Below are positions 17,264 to 25,569 of a stretch of DNA of 64,000 nt, piece by piece. Position 1 is the stretch's first letter; every line of letters begins with the position of its first letter. The DNA lies in NCBI RefSeq assembly GCF_030409415.1, contig NZ_JAUFPW010000012.1:682916-746915 (forward strand), in the 5' to 3' direction. This stretch comes from Pedobacter aquatilis (GTDB lineage Bacteria > Bacteroidota > Bacteroidia > Sphingobacteriales > Sphingobacteriaceae). Under the pieces are notes generated by a model. The model was given only the letters and a program-made list of their open reading frames with translations. It searched no databases and had not been told where the DNA came from. Both the position numbers and the translations under genes were made by a program.

Positions 17264-17953
17264 CTAACGGCTATTTATGCTTGCTGCTGGCTGCGCAACA
17301 AAATCGATTACTGCACACCAACTATATGATGGATGCGGCTGAATACTTATACCTACGGTATTTAACTTGTATTTCTGATCGAGCAGGTTTTGCCTGTGCC
17401 CAAGAGACGGAACGCCACAATCCAATAGCAGGTGACAAACAATATCTAAGCTGTTTGAGTAGCCAAAATCTATGTTTTCGCTCATGGCTTTCTTAGGGAA
17501 ATGTTTTGAAACTCTGCTTGCAAAGGATTCACCATTACTACTTTCGTGTGTATCGATGTTATTCCGGTTTAAATCTACAGCATGATTTCTGCTTATCGAA
17601 CTTAATTTCTCATCGGGATAAAACATGGGCAGATTTTTAATACCTCTAACATGTTTAAGCAATGATGTGTAGTACGAATTGTTGCGGGAAATCTTTAACT
17701 CGTTGTAGTTTCTATATTTTTTAACTTTTTCGTTATAATTATTGATGTAATCTTCGAGAAATGTATAGTAAAATTTTTCGCCATCAATACGAATAAGATT
17801 CATGTATAAGAGTGTGTTTTTTTCTTCGCTGGTTAAGTAATCTGCATTTGCTCCAGTATTTGCTCGCTTAAATTCGGCATCTGTCCACCGTTGTGCAAAT
17901 GTTATATTTATACATAAAAATGTGATTAAGGAGAAAATACAAAGGCGAAGCAT
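17264..17953 (-). CDS. CAP (SCP/PR-1-like) domain secreted protein
   Basis: Exported protein of 229 residues with a signal peptide (MLRLCIFSLITFLCINITFA) and a C-terminal CAP domain: SSISRNHAVDLNRN (helix with a His), HESSNGESFASRVS, and LLLDCGVPSLGHRQNLLDQKY with the conserved GHRxNLLD block, then VGISI. CAP domains bind or cleave varied ligands; the function in bacteria is largely unknown. A paired acidic/His site seems present but was not modelled. Confidence 0.87.
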   Translation of the reverse strand: MLRLCIFSLITFLCINITFAQRWTDAEFKRANTGANADYLTSEEKNTLLYMNLIRIDGEKFYYTFLEDYINNYNEKVKKYRNYNELKISRNNSYYTSLLKHVRGIKNLPMFYPDEKLSSISRNHAVDLNRNNIDTHESSNGESFASRVSKHFPKKAMSENIDFGYSNSLDIVCHLLLDCGVPSLGHRQNLLDQKYKLNTVGISIQPHPSYSWCAVIDFVAQPAASINSR

Positions 17954-18027
17954 GTGTGGTTTTTTATTGATAACGCCTTGAAGTTTTATTTATTTTTTGA
18001 GCGTAGCAAAACAGTGTGGTTTTAAAC

Positions 18028-18058
18028 AAAAAACCCTCAATATTTGTGAGGGTTTTTT
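18028..18058 (-). terminator. Terminator of the 18070 SDR gene
   Basis: CCCTCA (18034-18039) pairs with TGAGGG (18047-18052), with six A on one side and six T on the other, so it can act in both directions; it lies 12 bp beyond the SDR stop. Confidence 0.8.
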
Positions 18059-18069
18059 GAAGTAAGATT

Positions 18070-18834
18070 TTACAAAAACATACCACCTGATGCTTCTATG
18101 CGCTGTGCATTTATCCATTTGGCTTCTTCAGTACATAAAAAGGCAACTACGCCACCAATATCATCCGGTAAACCAACTCTGCCTAAAGCAGTTTGAGCCG
18201 CAATGTGTTTGTTAACATCAGCGTTATCGCGGACTGTTCCGCCGCCAAAATCGGTTTCTATAGCGCCAGGAGCAACAATATTTACATTTATTCCTCTTGC
18301 GCCTAATTCCTTTGCCTGGTATTTAGTAAGCGTTTCCATTGCGCCTTTCATTGATGCATAAGCGGCATAACCAGGCAATGCGAAACGAGCCAATCCGGTT
18401 GATACATTAACAATGCCGCCACCATCATTTAAAACCGCCAATGCTTTTTGAGTTAAAAAGAATGCACCTTTAAAATGAATGTTTACCAATGTGTCGAATT
18501 GTTCTTCAGTTGTTTCTGCAAATGAATTGTAAATTCCAATTCCAGCGTTGTTAACTAAATAATCAAACTTTTCTACGTTAAAAACCGATTTTAATACTGA
18601 TTTCACTTCTTCAAAAAAAGCATCGAATGTTTTGTTGTCCGCTACATTTAATTGCAAAGCAGCGGCCTTAACGCCAATTTCTTCTAATTCTTCTACAGTT
18701 TTATCGGCATCTTCTTTTTTAGATTGATAAGTTACAATAACGTTTAAGCCCTTTTTAGCCAAGTGAACGGCTGCATTTTTACCCAAACCACGACTGCCAC
18801 CGGTTACAAGTACAATTTTATTTTGTTTTTCCAT
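18070..18834 (-). CDS. SDR family oxidoreductase
   Basis: NAD(P)-dependent reductase of 254 residues, classical SDR. Cofactor motif TGGSRGLG at about 11-18, NNAG at about 95-98, Ser in VNVSTG and the YxxxK pair in YAAYASMK; the C-terminal block ends INAQRIEASGGMFL, typical of FabG-like enzymes. A divergence of one gene separates it from a short AraC protein on the same strand, just upstream. A TAACTTTG box lies at 18862-18855 on the minus strand. The substrate is unknown; similar SDR-AraC pairs are common in Bacteroidota. Confidence 0.92.
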   Translation of the reverse strand: MEKQNKIVLVTGGSRGLGKNAAVHLAKKGLNVIVTYQSKKEDADKTVEELEEIGVKAAALQLNVADNKTFDAFFEEVKSVLKSVFNVEKFDYLVNNAGIGIYNSFAETTEEQFDTLVNIHFKGAFFLTQKALAVLNDGGGIVNVSTGLARFALPGYAAYASMKGAMETLTKYQAKELGARGINVNIVAPGAIETDFGGGTVRDNADVNKHIAAQTALGRVGLPDDIGGVVAFLCTEEAKWINAQRIEASGGMFL

Positions 18835-18921
18835 TTTCTTTTTAATTTGATAAACAAAGTTAAATGGAAAATGACTGTAAAAATGGTGACATGTTAAGGA
18901 AAAATGGTGAGTACTTAAGTT

Positions 18922-19329
18922 TTATATGGTGAAAACTTCCTTTTTTACTGCAAGCGATTGGAAATAAGCTTCACGGTATTGTTTAGGCGTTTGCCCCGAA
19001 AAGTGTTTGAAAAACTTTGTGAAGTTTGATGGATCGTAAGTTAAGATTCTGGCAATTTCAGAAATTGGTGTACTCACATTTTGCAACATCGATTTAGAAA
19101 TTTCCATTAAACGTTCTTCGAAAAAAAAGCAAGGAGAATGGCCAGTTGCCGCTTTAATTGTATTGCTAAAATGGGTTGGATGAACGTGCAATATTTCAGC
19201 AAAATCCCTAACCTCGAACATTTCAGTTGCCCGGCCCGAAACAATATCAGCAAGATGTTTATCTAATTCTATTAAATAATCGGCAGCAATTTCATGTTGG
19301 CGGGCAAAGAATTTTTGAGGGATTTTCAT
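18922..19329 (-). CDS. AraC-type DNA-binding protein, HTH only
   Basis: Transcription regulator of 135 residues that holds just the AraC/XylS double helix-turn-helix: VRDFAEILHVHPTHFSNTIK (first HTH, about 41-60) and ISEIARILTYDPSNFTKFFK with the hallmark GQTPKQYRE. The usual N-terminal sensing domain is missing, as in short SoxS-like members. A TATATTTG box at 19358-19351 on the minus strand is its likely promoter. It lies directly upstream of the SDR gene and may regulate it. Confidence 0.9.
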   Translation of the reverse strand: MKIPQKFFARQHEIAADYLIELDKHLADIVSGRATEMFEVRDFAEILHVHPTHFSNTIKAATGHSPCFFFEERLMEISKSMLQNVSTPISEIARILTYDPSNFTKFFKHFSGQTPKQYREAYFQSLAVKKEVFTI

Positions 19330-19383
19330 AATATCTCTTGATTAGCAAATCAAATATAAAACAGAAGAAATTAAATTTGATTT

Positions 19384-20223
19384 CTACTTTACTTTTTTAC
19401 CTGTGCCTAACCAAATCACGCTGTTTAAAATCATCTTATTTTGAATTTCATTATCAAAGGTATAAGAAATTGTTTTGTTAGTATTATCGTATTTGTGTTC
19501 ATAATCCATGTCGTTATGACCCATATTTACATAAACCATTTTATAATTTTTGTTTGTCCATACAACTGGATAATAACCGTCTTGCCAAATTTCGTGGGTT
19601 TTAGGGCCTGTTCCTAACGGGAAACTTGTCGAATCTATTGCTAATAAAATTTTTATATCCGAATTTTTCCTTAAATCATTTTGCCAGCTATACCATTCAT
19701 TTGGCTGAACTTTAAATGTTTCTGGCAAATTTTTAACAACAGGATGAGTTTTATCTTCTACTTTTAAAACTGCAGATGTTGGTCGCCATGTGTTGCTGCC
19801 ATAACTCCCAGAGCCTAAAAAGGTGTTATGATACCAATTCCAGTTCATATCGTATGCAGATTTTTCTAAAGCAAATGTCGAGAAATGAAAGCCCATCCAT
19901 GCGCCACCATTTTCCATGTATTTCTGAAAAGCTTCTCGTTGTTCAGGTTGTTCTGGTCTGGTATCTAAAAATAAAACTACTTGATATTTTGATAAAAATT
20001 TTGAGTTTAAATTCTCCCAATTTGAGGTATAATCATAACTGAAGTTATTTTTTACTGCTATTTTTGGAAAGTATTGATTTGCCTCCTTTACAAAACTGAT
20101 GTGCGCTAAATCACTTTTACCAGTATAAAAAGCAATGATTTTAAACCTTGAGTTTTTAGGTTGAGCGAGAGCAACCGTCGTAAAAAATATCAATAATAAA
20201 AGAGAAGAGACTTTCTTGTTCAT
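19384..20223 (-). CDS. ThuA-like domain protein
   Basis: Exported protein of 279 residues: signal peptide MNKKVSSLLLLIFFTTVALA, then a ThuA (trehalose utilisation) class I glutamine-amidotransferase-like fold. Family blocks are the AFYTGKSDLAHISFVKEAN start, YQVVLFLDTRPEQPEQREAF, NGGAWMGFHFSTFA and the closing VVWTNKNYKMVYVNMGHNDMDY. In place of a reactive cysteine at the elbow stands GFHF, as usual for ThuA proteins. Likely role in sugar or glycan metabolism in the periplasm; the substrate is unknown. Confidence 0.85.
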   Translation of the reverse strand: MNKKVSSLLLLIFFTTVALAQPKNSRFKIIAFYTGKSDLAHISFVKEANQYFPKIAVKNNFSYDYTSNWENLNSKFLSKYQVVLFLDTRPEQPEQREAFQKYMENGGAWMGFHFSTFALEKSAYDMNWNWYHNTFLGSGSYGSNTWRPTSAVLKVEDKTHPVVKNLPETFKVQPNEWYSWQNDLRKNSDIKILLAIDSTSFPLGTGPKTHEIWQDGYYPVVWTNKNYKMVYVNMGHNDMDYEHKYDNTNKTISYTFDNEIQNKMILNSVIWLGTGKKVK

Positions 20224-20340
20224 TTGATTAGGTTATGATATCTAAATTAGCGAAAAGGTTAGAAGCTTTTACATCACAACTAAATCAAAGCTTGGCATTA
20301 GTCTCGAAAACTTAATTTCAATCGATTGATGTTTTTCGCA

Positions 20341-20371
20341 TAAAAAAACCGCAAGTGGTTAACTTGCGGTT
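20341..20371 (-). terminator. Terminator of glyS
   Basis: AACCGCAAGT (20347-20356) pairs with ACTTGCGGTT (20362-20371); the minus strand continues into a run of seven T, 43 bp after the glyS stop. Confidence 0.85.
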
Positions 20372-20413
20372 AAATATTATAAATCTGCCTTAAATGTCTA
20401 AGGTGGTAAAAAC

Positions 20414-22057
20414 TTAAGCCAATAGTTTTTTCCAACTTACTGCATTTCCAACAATATTTCCCAAATCAGCAATAGCAACACGTTCTTGCTCCATGCTATC
20501 GCGATGACGAATCGTAACCGTACTATCTTCTAAACTTTGGTGGTCAACAGTAATACAGAAAGGTGTTCCAACTGCATCCTGACGGCGGTAACGTTTACCG
20601 ATTGCGTCTTTTTCTTCATAAATACAGTTGAAATCGAATTTCAAAGTATCCATAATTTCACGGGCTTTTTCTGGCAAACCATCTTTTTTAGTTAAAGGGA
20701 AAACTGCAACTTTATAAGGTGCTAAAGCAGGGTGTAAACGCAGTAAAGTACGGCTATCTTGCTTTTCTTCTATACTTAAATCTTGTTCTTCAAAGGCATT
20801 AATCATGGTTAATAAGAACATGCGGTCTAAACCAATTGAAGTTTCGATAACGTAAGGAACATAATTTCCATAAGGCTTACCTTCTTCATTTAAATCGTTG
20901 TCGAAATATTGCATTTTCTTACCCGAAAACTCCTGGTGCTGCGTTAAATCGAAATCAGTTCTACTGTGAATACCTTCAACCTCTTTAAATCCGAACGGGA
21001 ATTCAAATTCAATATCCGTTGCGGCATTGGCGTAATGAGCCAATTTAACATGGTCGTGGTAACGGTATTTTTCAGAAGATGTTCCTAAAGCTTTATGCCA
21101 TTTTAAACGGGCCTCTTTCCAATATTCAAACCATTTTTTGTCTTCACCCGGGCGAACGAAAAATTGCATTTCCATTTGCTCAAACTCACGCATACGCATA
21201 ATAAACTGGCGGGCAATCACTTCATTTCTAAAAGCCTTACCAATTTGCGCAATACCGAAAGGAATTTTCATTCTTCCCGATTTTTGAACATTTAAAAAGT
21301 TTACAAAAATACCTTGTGCCGTCTCCGGACGAAGATAAACCTCATCGCTTCCTTCTGCCATTGCACCAAATTGCGTGCTAAACATCAGGTTAAACTGGCG
21401 AACATCCGTCCAGTTGGATGTTTTAGATATTGGGCAGATAACTTTATAATCAACAATTAAATCTTTCAGCAGTGCTAAGTTTTCAGATTTGAGCGCTAAA
21501 TTCATCTCAACCTCAAGCGCCAAACCTTTTTTCACAAATCTCCAGCTTGCCTCATCAACAAATGGATACTTAGCATTATCTAAAATTCCTTCCTCATCTT
21601 TAAAACTTGGAATCCAGGCTGCTTGTCCTTCATCACTTAAACCTAAAATTTCTTGCTGAAACTCCTCGAATTTAGCTTTGTTTTCTCCAGAGAAATTGGC
21701 TAATTCAGAATATAACTCATCAATTTTATTTTCCAATAACTGGTCGGCACGATAACGTTTTTTCGAATCTTTATTATCAATCATCGGGTCGTTAAAACCA
21801 TCAACGTGTCCGCTCGCTTTCCAAACTTTCGGGTGCATGAAAATTGCAGAATCAATCCCTACAATATTTTCATGCATCTGAACCATGGCTTTCCACCAAT
21901 ATGTTTTAATGTTGTTTTTTAACTCGGCACCCAACTGGCCGTAATCGTAAACGGCACTTAAGCCATCATATATTTCGCTGCTTTGAAACACAAAACCGTA
22001 TTCCTTAGCGTGTGATATTACATTTTTAAATTGTTCGTCGTTATTCTTTTGAGCCAT
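20414..22057 (-). CDS. glyS: Glycine--tRNA ligase, single-chain (alpha2) type
   Basis: Class II synthetase that charges tRNA-Gly in the cytoplasm. At 547 residues it is the eukaryote/archaea-like homodimer form, not the alpha2beta2 enzyme of proteobacteria. Motifs include the ANFSGENKAKFEEF insert, WTDVRQFNLMFSTQFGAM, LRPETAQGIFVNFLN, motif 2 GKAFRNEVIARQFIMRMREF and motif 3 ETSIGLDRMFLLTM, followed by the anticodon-binding domain (LAPYKVAVFPLTKKD). A TATCTTTG box only 8 nt upstream of the ATG (22073-22066, minus) suggests a very short or absent leader. Confidence 0.97.
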   Translation of the reverse strand: MAQKNNDEQFKNVISHAKEYGFVFQSSEIYDGLSAVYDYGQLGAELKNNIKTYWWKAMVQMHENIVGIDSAIFMHPKVWKASGHVDGFNDPMIDNKDSKKRYRADQLLENKIDELYSELANFSGENKAKFEEFQQEILGLSDEGQAAWIPSFKDEEGILDNAKYPFVDEASWRFVKKGLALEVEMNLALKSENLALLKDLIVDYKVICPISKTSNWTDVRQFNLMFSTQFGAMAEGSDEVYLRPETAQGIFVNFLNVQKSGRMKIPFGIAQIGKAFRNEVIARQFIMRMREFEQMEMQFFVRPGEDKKWFEYWKEARLKWHKALGTSSEKYRYHDHVKLAHYANAATDIEFEFPFGFKEVEGIHSRTDFDLTQHQEFSGKKMQYFDNDLNEEGKPYGNYVPYVIETSIGLDRMFLLTMINAFEEQDLSIEEKQDSRTLLRLHPALAPYKVAVFPLTKKDGLPEKAREIMDTLKFDFNCIYEEKDAIGKRYRRQDAVGTPFCITVDHQSLEDSTVTIRHRDSMEQERVAIADLGNIVGNAVSWKKLLA

Positions 22058-22065
22058 AATGGAGG

Positions 22066-22073
22066 CAAAGATA
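22066..22073 (-). promoter_or_regulatory. -7 box TATCTTTG of glyS
   Basis: Exact TAnnTTTG on the minus strand, 8 nt before the glyS ATG; the TTG half is not evident because the upstream DNA is the ACCTTTT-type repeat. Confidence 0.45.
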
Positions 22074-22078
22074 ATAAA

Positions 22079-22112
22079 TAAGGTAAAAGGTAAGCGGTAA
22101 AAGGTAAAAGGT
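22079..22112. repeat. Short tandem array of GGTAAAAG words
   Basis: AAGGTAAAAGGTAAGCGGT is followed by two more GGTAAAAG units, directly upstream of glyS and overlapping where its -33 element would lie. Confidence 0.6.
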
Positions 22113-22210
22113 TTTTGATAAGCGTTTTAAAGTTGCTAACTAACTATCTTAGGTATGTAAGGTGGTTCAAAATATTTTTTGAAAATCAATTTCAGTGCTA
22201 ATTGGTTTCT

Positions 22211-22267
22211 TCAGCCCCGCTTTACGCTTTATCCCGAAAATTCGGGATGCTCGCTGCAATCGGGTTT
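22211..22267. repeat. Structured dispersed element, family C, copy 3
   Basis: Reads on the minus strand AAACCCGATTGCAGCGAGC ... GCGGGGCTGA, the same ends as copies at 16560 and 45182. The middle is a perfect hairpin ATCCCGAA/TTCGGGAT (22231-22238 with 22241-22248). With the terminator below it occupies the gene-free gap 22113-22373. Confidence 0.6.
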
Positions 22268-22309
22268 AACTTGCCAAAAATGTGCAACTGTTTATGTTTT
22301 ACTAAAGAC

Positions 22310-22350
22310 TAAAACAAAAAACGATGCTACAGATTATGCAGCATCGTTTA
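22310..22350 (-). terminator. Terminator of the subtilase operon
   Basis: ACGATGCT (22321-22328) pairs with AGCATCGT (22340-22347); the minus strand then reads TTTTTTGTTTT. It lies 27 bp after the stop of the small propeptide-like gene. Confidence 0.75.
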
Positions 22351-22373
22351 TAATTAAAACAGAATGGTTGTGG

Positions 22374-22577
22374 CTAAATGTTAACGTCCCTTTCTTCCTC
22401 AACACTTAATACGCCATTAATTTTTTTTATATCTGCCATTTTTTGGTTAGTTGGAACAACCATAATTACGCCAATAGATTCAAGTGTTTCTACGCTTTTA
22501 ACACCCAGTTTTTTTAGCTCATTTGTAACGGTTCCTAAACTACCATCCTTAACGGATATTAACCATTTCGATTTCAT
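22374..22577 (-). CDS. Free-standing subtilisin propeptide/I9-inhibitor-like protein
   Basis: 67-residue protein with no signal peptide. Its pattern of strand, helix, strand, strand, helix, strand resembles the inhibitor-I9 fold of subtilisin prosegments: KWLISVKDG (strand), LGTVTNELKKLG (helix), SVETLESIGVIMVV, KMADIKKINGVLSVEEERDV; the last part closely follows the BPN' prosegment pattern [20 protein letters not shown]. The ATG overlaps the stop of the subtilase gene as ATGA, so translation is coupled. I infer that it folds onto or inhibits the neighbouring protease in trans, like yeast IA-1-type or POIA1 proteins. The homology is by eye. Confidence 0.75.
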   Translation of the reverse strand: MKSKWLISVKDGSLGTVTNELKKLGVKSVETLESIGVIMVVPTNQKMADIKKINGVLSVEEERDVNI

Positions 22578-24010
22578 CTTATTATTCTTTCAATTGGTCC
22601 AATTGGGTCGATAGGGAATCTTGGATTTACCAAAATTGGCACTTTTTCAAGTGGAAATCTATCAATCGGAATCCTGTCAATTGGAAATTTTATTAACCTG
22701 TTTTTTGTTGGCGCCTGCACTAAACCTGCGCCAACATCTCTTGCCGGCGAAGATAATGCTTTTGCTGTTGAAGTTAGTTTTCTCCATAAGTTTATGCCAC
22801 GCAAACCCGATGCTTGTGCCCAAAGCGCCGCAATTCCTGCAACGTGAGGCGTAGCCATACTCGTACCATTCCAGGTTGCATATTTGGTTGGTAATTTTGT
22901 TGATGAATAAACGCCAACACCAGGCGCAGCAATATCAACAGCGCCGTAAGTAGGATATAAGCCACCGTTTGAGAAACTGGCAACATTCATGTTTACATCA
23001 ACAGCGCCTACAGCCATTATCGATGGACAATTTGCAGGGTGCATAACCTGTCTAACTGTTCCTGGTCTGGCAGAATCGTTACCTGCAGCCGCAATTATTA
23101 AAGTGCCTTGTGCTAAAGCTCTGGCTGCTGCGGTTTCAAAAACAGCTGAATAACCAGTTCCACTAACAAAACCTCTTAACGACATGCTCACTACTTCGCA
23201 ACGATTTGCAATTGCCCAGTTAATACCGGCTAAAATACCTCCGTCGCCACCAGAACCTCCATTGCTTAATACTTTGCCGATGTAAATACTTGCAGCATAA
23301 GCAATACCGTATCTTTCAGCAGCTGATGGAGAACTTAACGGTCCACAAGCTGTGCCTGTACAATGCGTACCGTGTCCGTGCCCATCTTGTGTAGTTTCTC
23401 CGGCAATAAAGCTTTGGTGTACAACCGGGCGACCAGCAAAATCTGGATGTGCAAAATCAAAGCCTGTATCTAAAATTGCTACTTTAATACCTGCACCATT
23501 GTAAGGGTTGTATCTTAAAAAGTTTGTAGGTACTACATTTGTTGCTTTTAACCCCCAGGTTGCACCAACAGATTCAACTTCCGATTCTTGCTCAGTGTAA
23601 CTCGATTCATCGATTTCCTGACCAACCAAAACGTTTGCAATTTGGTTTATGGCATCTCTGTAGCCTTCAACATAGTTTTGAGTGCTTTCGTCAAGCATCC
23701 CAATTGCATAAACAACAGTTTCTTTCTCTACAATCATTTGGTTATCGCCAAAGCTGCTGATGTTGTTTTCAAGTTTCGGTTTTTCGTTAACAATTGCAAT
23801 CCCCAGTTTATCTAGAATAATTCCATCGGCTTTGGCGAGGTCTTTATCGGTAAAAAATTCATTTTCGAATTCTAAAGAGCTTTTTAAATTCAGCCCGCTA
23901 ATCGAATTAATTTGGTTAATAGAATCCGATGTGTTCGAACCCTCAGGTAATAATACCAGATATCTACCTGTGTATTCTACCTTTTCTTCTTTTTTTAAAG
24001 TTTTTGACAT
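22574..24010 (-). CDS. S8 family serine peptidase (subtilase), apparently cytoplasmic
   Basis: Subtilisin-like protease of 478 residues. Catalytic triad: Asp181 (AILDTGFD), His213 (HGTHCTG) and Ser384 (NGTSMATPHVAG), with the oxyanion Asn311 (AAAGND). No signal peptide precedes it (MSKTLKKEEKVEYTGRY), so it is probably intracellular. Residues 1-150 form a prodomain-like region with RYLVLLPEG and a linker rich in Glu (EIDESSYTEQESEVES). After the catalytic domain a tail of about 38 residues repeats IPID/FPID units (KFPIDRIPIDRFPLEKVPI). Its stop overlaps the start of the I9-like gene. Confidence 0.95.
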   Translation of the reverse strand: MSKTLKKEEKVEYTGRYLVLLPEGSNTSDSINQINSISGLNLKSSLEFENEFFTDKDLAKADGIILDKLGIAIVNEKPKLENNISSFGDNQMIVEKETVVYAIGMLDESTQNYVEGYRDAINQIANVLVGQEIDESSYTEQESEVESVGATWGLKATNVVPTNFLRYNPYNGAGIKVAILDTGFDFAHPDFAGRPVVHQSFIAGETTQDGHGHGTHCTGTACGPLSSPSAAERYGIAYAASIYIGKVLSNGGSGGDGGILAGINWAIANRCEVVSMSLRGFVSGTGYSAVFETAAARALAQGTLIIAAAGNDSARPGTVRQVMHPANCPSIMAVGAVDVNMNVASFSNGGLYPTYGAVDIAAPGVGVYSSTKLPTKYATWNGTSMATPHVAGIAALWAQASGLRGINLWRKLTSTAKALSSPARDVGAGLVQAPTKNRLIKFPIDRIPIDRFPLEKVPILVNPRFPIDPIGPIERIIR

Positions 24011-24064
24011 GATTTTTAGTTTTTGATTTAGTACCTACTCTGTTCAGGATTTTCGGTTTATTCC

Positions 24065-24173
24065 TTAAAATTGGTGAAGTTTAATACACCCAAAATTCTT
24101 CTAAACCACATTTAAAATTGGTAGGTAATTCACTAAAAATCAGTAGGAAAAGCACCGAATTCTTAATTGGTGA
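24065..24173. repeat. Three AATTGGT direct repeats in a divergent promoter region
   Basis: TTAAAATTGGTGA (24065), TTAAAATTGGTAG (24112) and TTAATTGGTGA (24163) lie between the divergent subtilase and the 24272 gene, about 47-51 bp apart. Possible operator sites. Confidence 0.4.
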
Positions 24174-24271
24174 AAACAACTACAGAAATATGGGGAAAAC
24201 CCCATGTTTTAAGCATAAAAGTTTTATCACATTTGAGAATAAAAGTTAACTTTAATAAAAACCAAAAAACT

Positions 24272-24910
24272 ATGGAATCGAACCCAACATTTAGTTACAT
24301 TATTGCATTCTTTATAGGAGCAATTGCAGTTTACTTAATTCAAAAACTTTTCGGTGGTACGAAAAAAGAACATGGTTCTACAAAGCCAAATACGATGTCG
24401 CAAAAGGCTATTCAGAAAATGGTAGATAATTATCGAAATGTTCAGCTGGAGGTGATAAACAAAACTTTGGGCATAAATGATGCACATTCTGTTTGGTTTG
24501 ATTTCAAAACCTTGAAGAAATTTATAAGCGATATTGAATTAGAGAGTGTAAAAGTGCAGCAGCACATTACGGATGATAGATTGGGGTTGCGTTTTTACTA
24601 TGCTGCTTACCCCAAAATTCAGGATTGGGATGTTTTTGGCAATGATACTTCAATACCTAAAGACTTTGCAGAGAAACACACTTTAATAATGATACCTACA
24701 TTAAAAATTAAAACTGTTGATGGAAGTTATCTTGATTACGATTTTAATCCATTGGATGAAACAACATATTCTGTTGAGCGAAGAGAAAAAAATCAAGCAA
24801 TGCGCATGATGTCGATTAGCAATGATAATGAAACCCAGGCTTTACAAGTAATGGCTCAAAACCACGGACAAACCATTCCTCCGGCTGTAACTATTGTTGA
24901 AGATTATTAG
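24272..24910 (+). CDS. Membrane-anchored protein of unknown function
   Basis: Not recognised. From the ATG at 24272 it has 212 residues: one N-terminal transmembrane segment (YIIAFFIGAIAVYLIQKLF, about 8-26), a short linker and a soluble domain of about 180 residues containing SVWFDFKTLKKFISDIELE and LGLRFYYAAYPKIQDWDVF, ending in a polar tail. An upstream in-frame start at 24167 adds 35 residues with no promoter or hydrophobic logic and is not chosen. It is 5 nt from the following membrane protein gene and so likely belongs to the kinase/regulator operon. Confidence 0.75.
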   Translation: MESNPTFSYIIAFFIGAIAVYLIQKLFGGTKKEHGSTKPNTMSQKAIQKMVDNYRNVQLEVINKTLGINDAHSVWFDFKTLKKFISDIELESVKVQQHITDDRLGLRFYYAAYPKIQDWDVFGNDTSIPKDFAEKHTLIMIPTLKIKTVDGSYLDYDFNPLDETTYSVERREKNQAMRMMSISNDNETQALQVMAQNHGQTIPPAVTIVEDY

Positions 24911-24915
24911 CAAAA

Positions 24916-25569
24916 ATGGAATTAAGTAATTTTCAGAAGTTTTTAAGCGAAAGCTTTCTTTGGATAGAAGGCTTGGCTGCTTTTATCGCTTTGCTTAATT
25001 TTAAAACTTTAAAAAATCAGTACTGGCGATTTTTTATTTATTACTTATTTATCATTTTCTTGAGCGAAATTATTGGTAAATGGGGTGGTTTGTATTTTAG
25101 CTTTTCTAAAGCGAAGTATTACAACTACCTCGTTATTCCTTTTCAATTCATATTTTTTTATTGGCTATATGGAGTAAAATCTTTTAATAGCAACAAGTTG
25201 TTTTATTGTTTTTCGGTGGTATATATTTCATCTTTTTTAGTCAGCGAAATCTTTTTTAGCGAAAAGAAAATATACTTTTCATTTAACTACACTTTGGGTT
25301 GTCTGTTACTGATGATTTTAGTACTTAAAGAATATTATAATCAGGTTAATTCTGTAGATATTCTCCATTTCAATAGAAATAAAATGTTTTATATAAACTT
25401 AGGTGTTTCCCTATTTTACATTGGCACGTTGCCTTTTTTTGCATTTTATTCTTTGCTTAAAGATTATTCTACAATTTGGGCTATTTATTACGATTATTTC
25501 TTAATCTCTGGCATAATCATGTATTTATTATTTTCAATATCGTTTATATGGGGAAAGCAGAATTATTAA
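24916..25569 (+). CDS. Polytopic membrane protein of unknown function
   Basis: Not recognised. 217 residues, aromatic-rich, with six or seven predicted transmembrane helices: FLWIEGLAAFIALLNF, FFIYYLFIIFLSEIIG, YLVIPFQFIFFYWLYG, FYCFSVVYISSFLVS, FNYTLGCLLLMILVL, MFYINLGVSLFYIGTLPFF and IYYDYFLISGIIMYLLF. It has no enzymatic motif. Its 3' end overlaps the start of the histidine kinase gene by 22 nt, so it is probably translated with it and may be the membrane sensing partner of that kinase. This is an inference from position. Confidence 0.75.
   Translation: MELSNFQKFLSESFLWIEGLAAFIALLNFKTLKNQYWRFFIYYLFIIFLSEIIGKWGGLYFSFSKAKYYNYLVIPFQFIFFYWLYGVKSFNSNKLFYCFSVVYISSFLVSEIFFSEKKIYFSFNYTLGCLLLMILVLKEYYNQVNSVDILHFNRNKMFYINLGVSLFYIGTLPFFAFYSLLKDYSTIWAIYYDYFLISGIIMYLLFSISFIWGKQNY

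Noticed and set aside
17257..17496. 79-codon plus frame opposite the CAP protein
   Set aside because: Antisense to the conserved GHRQNLLD end of the CAP domain.
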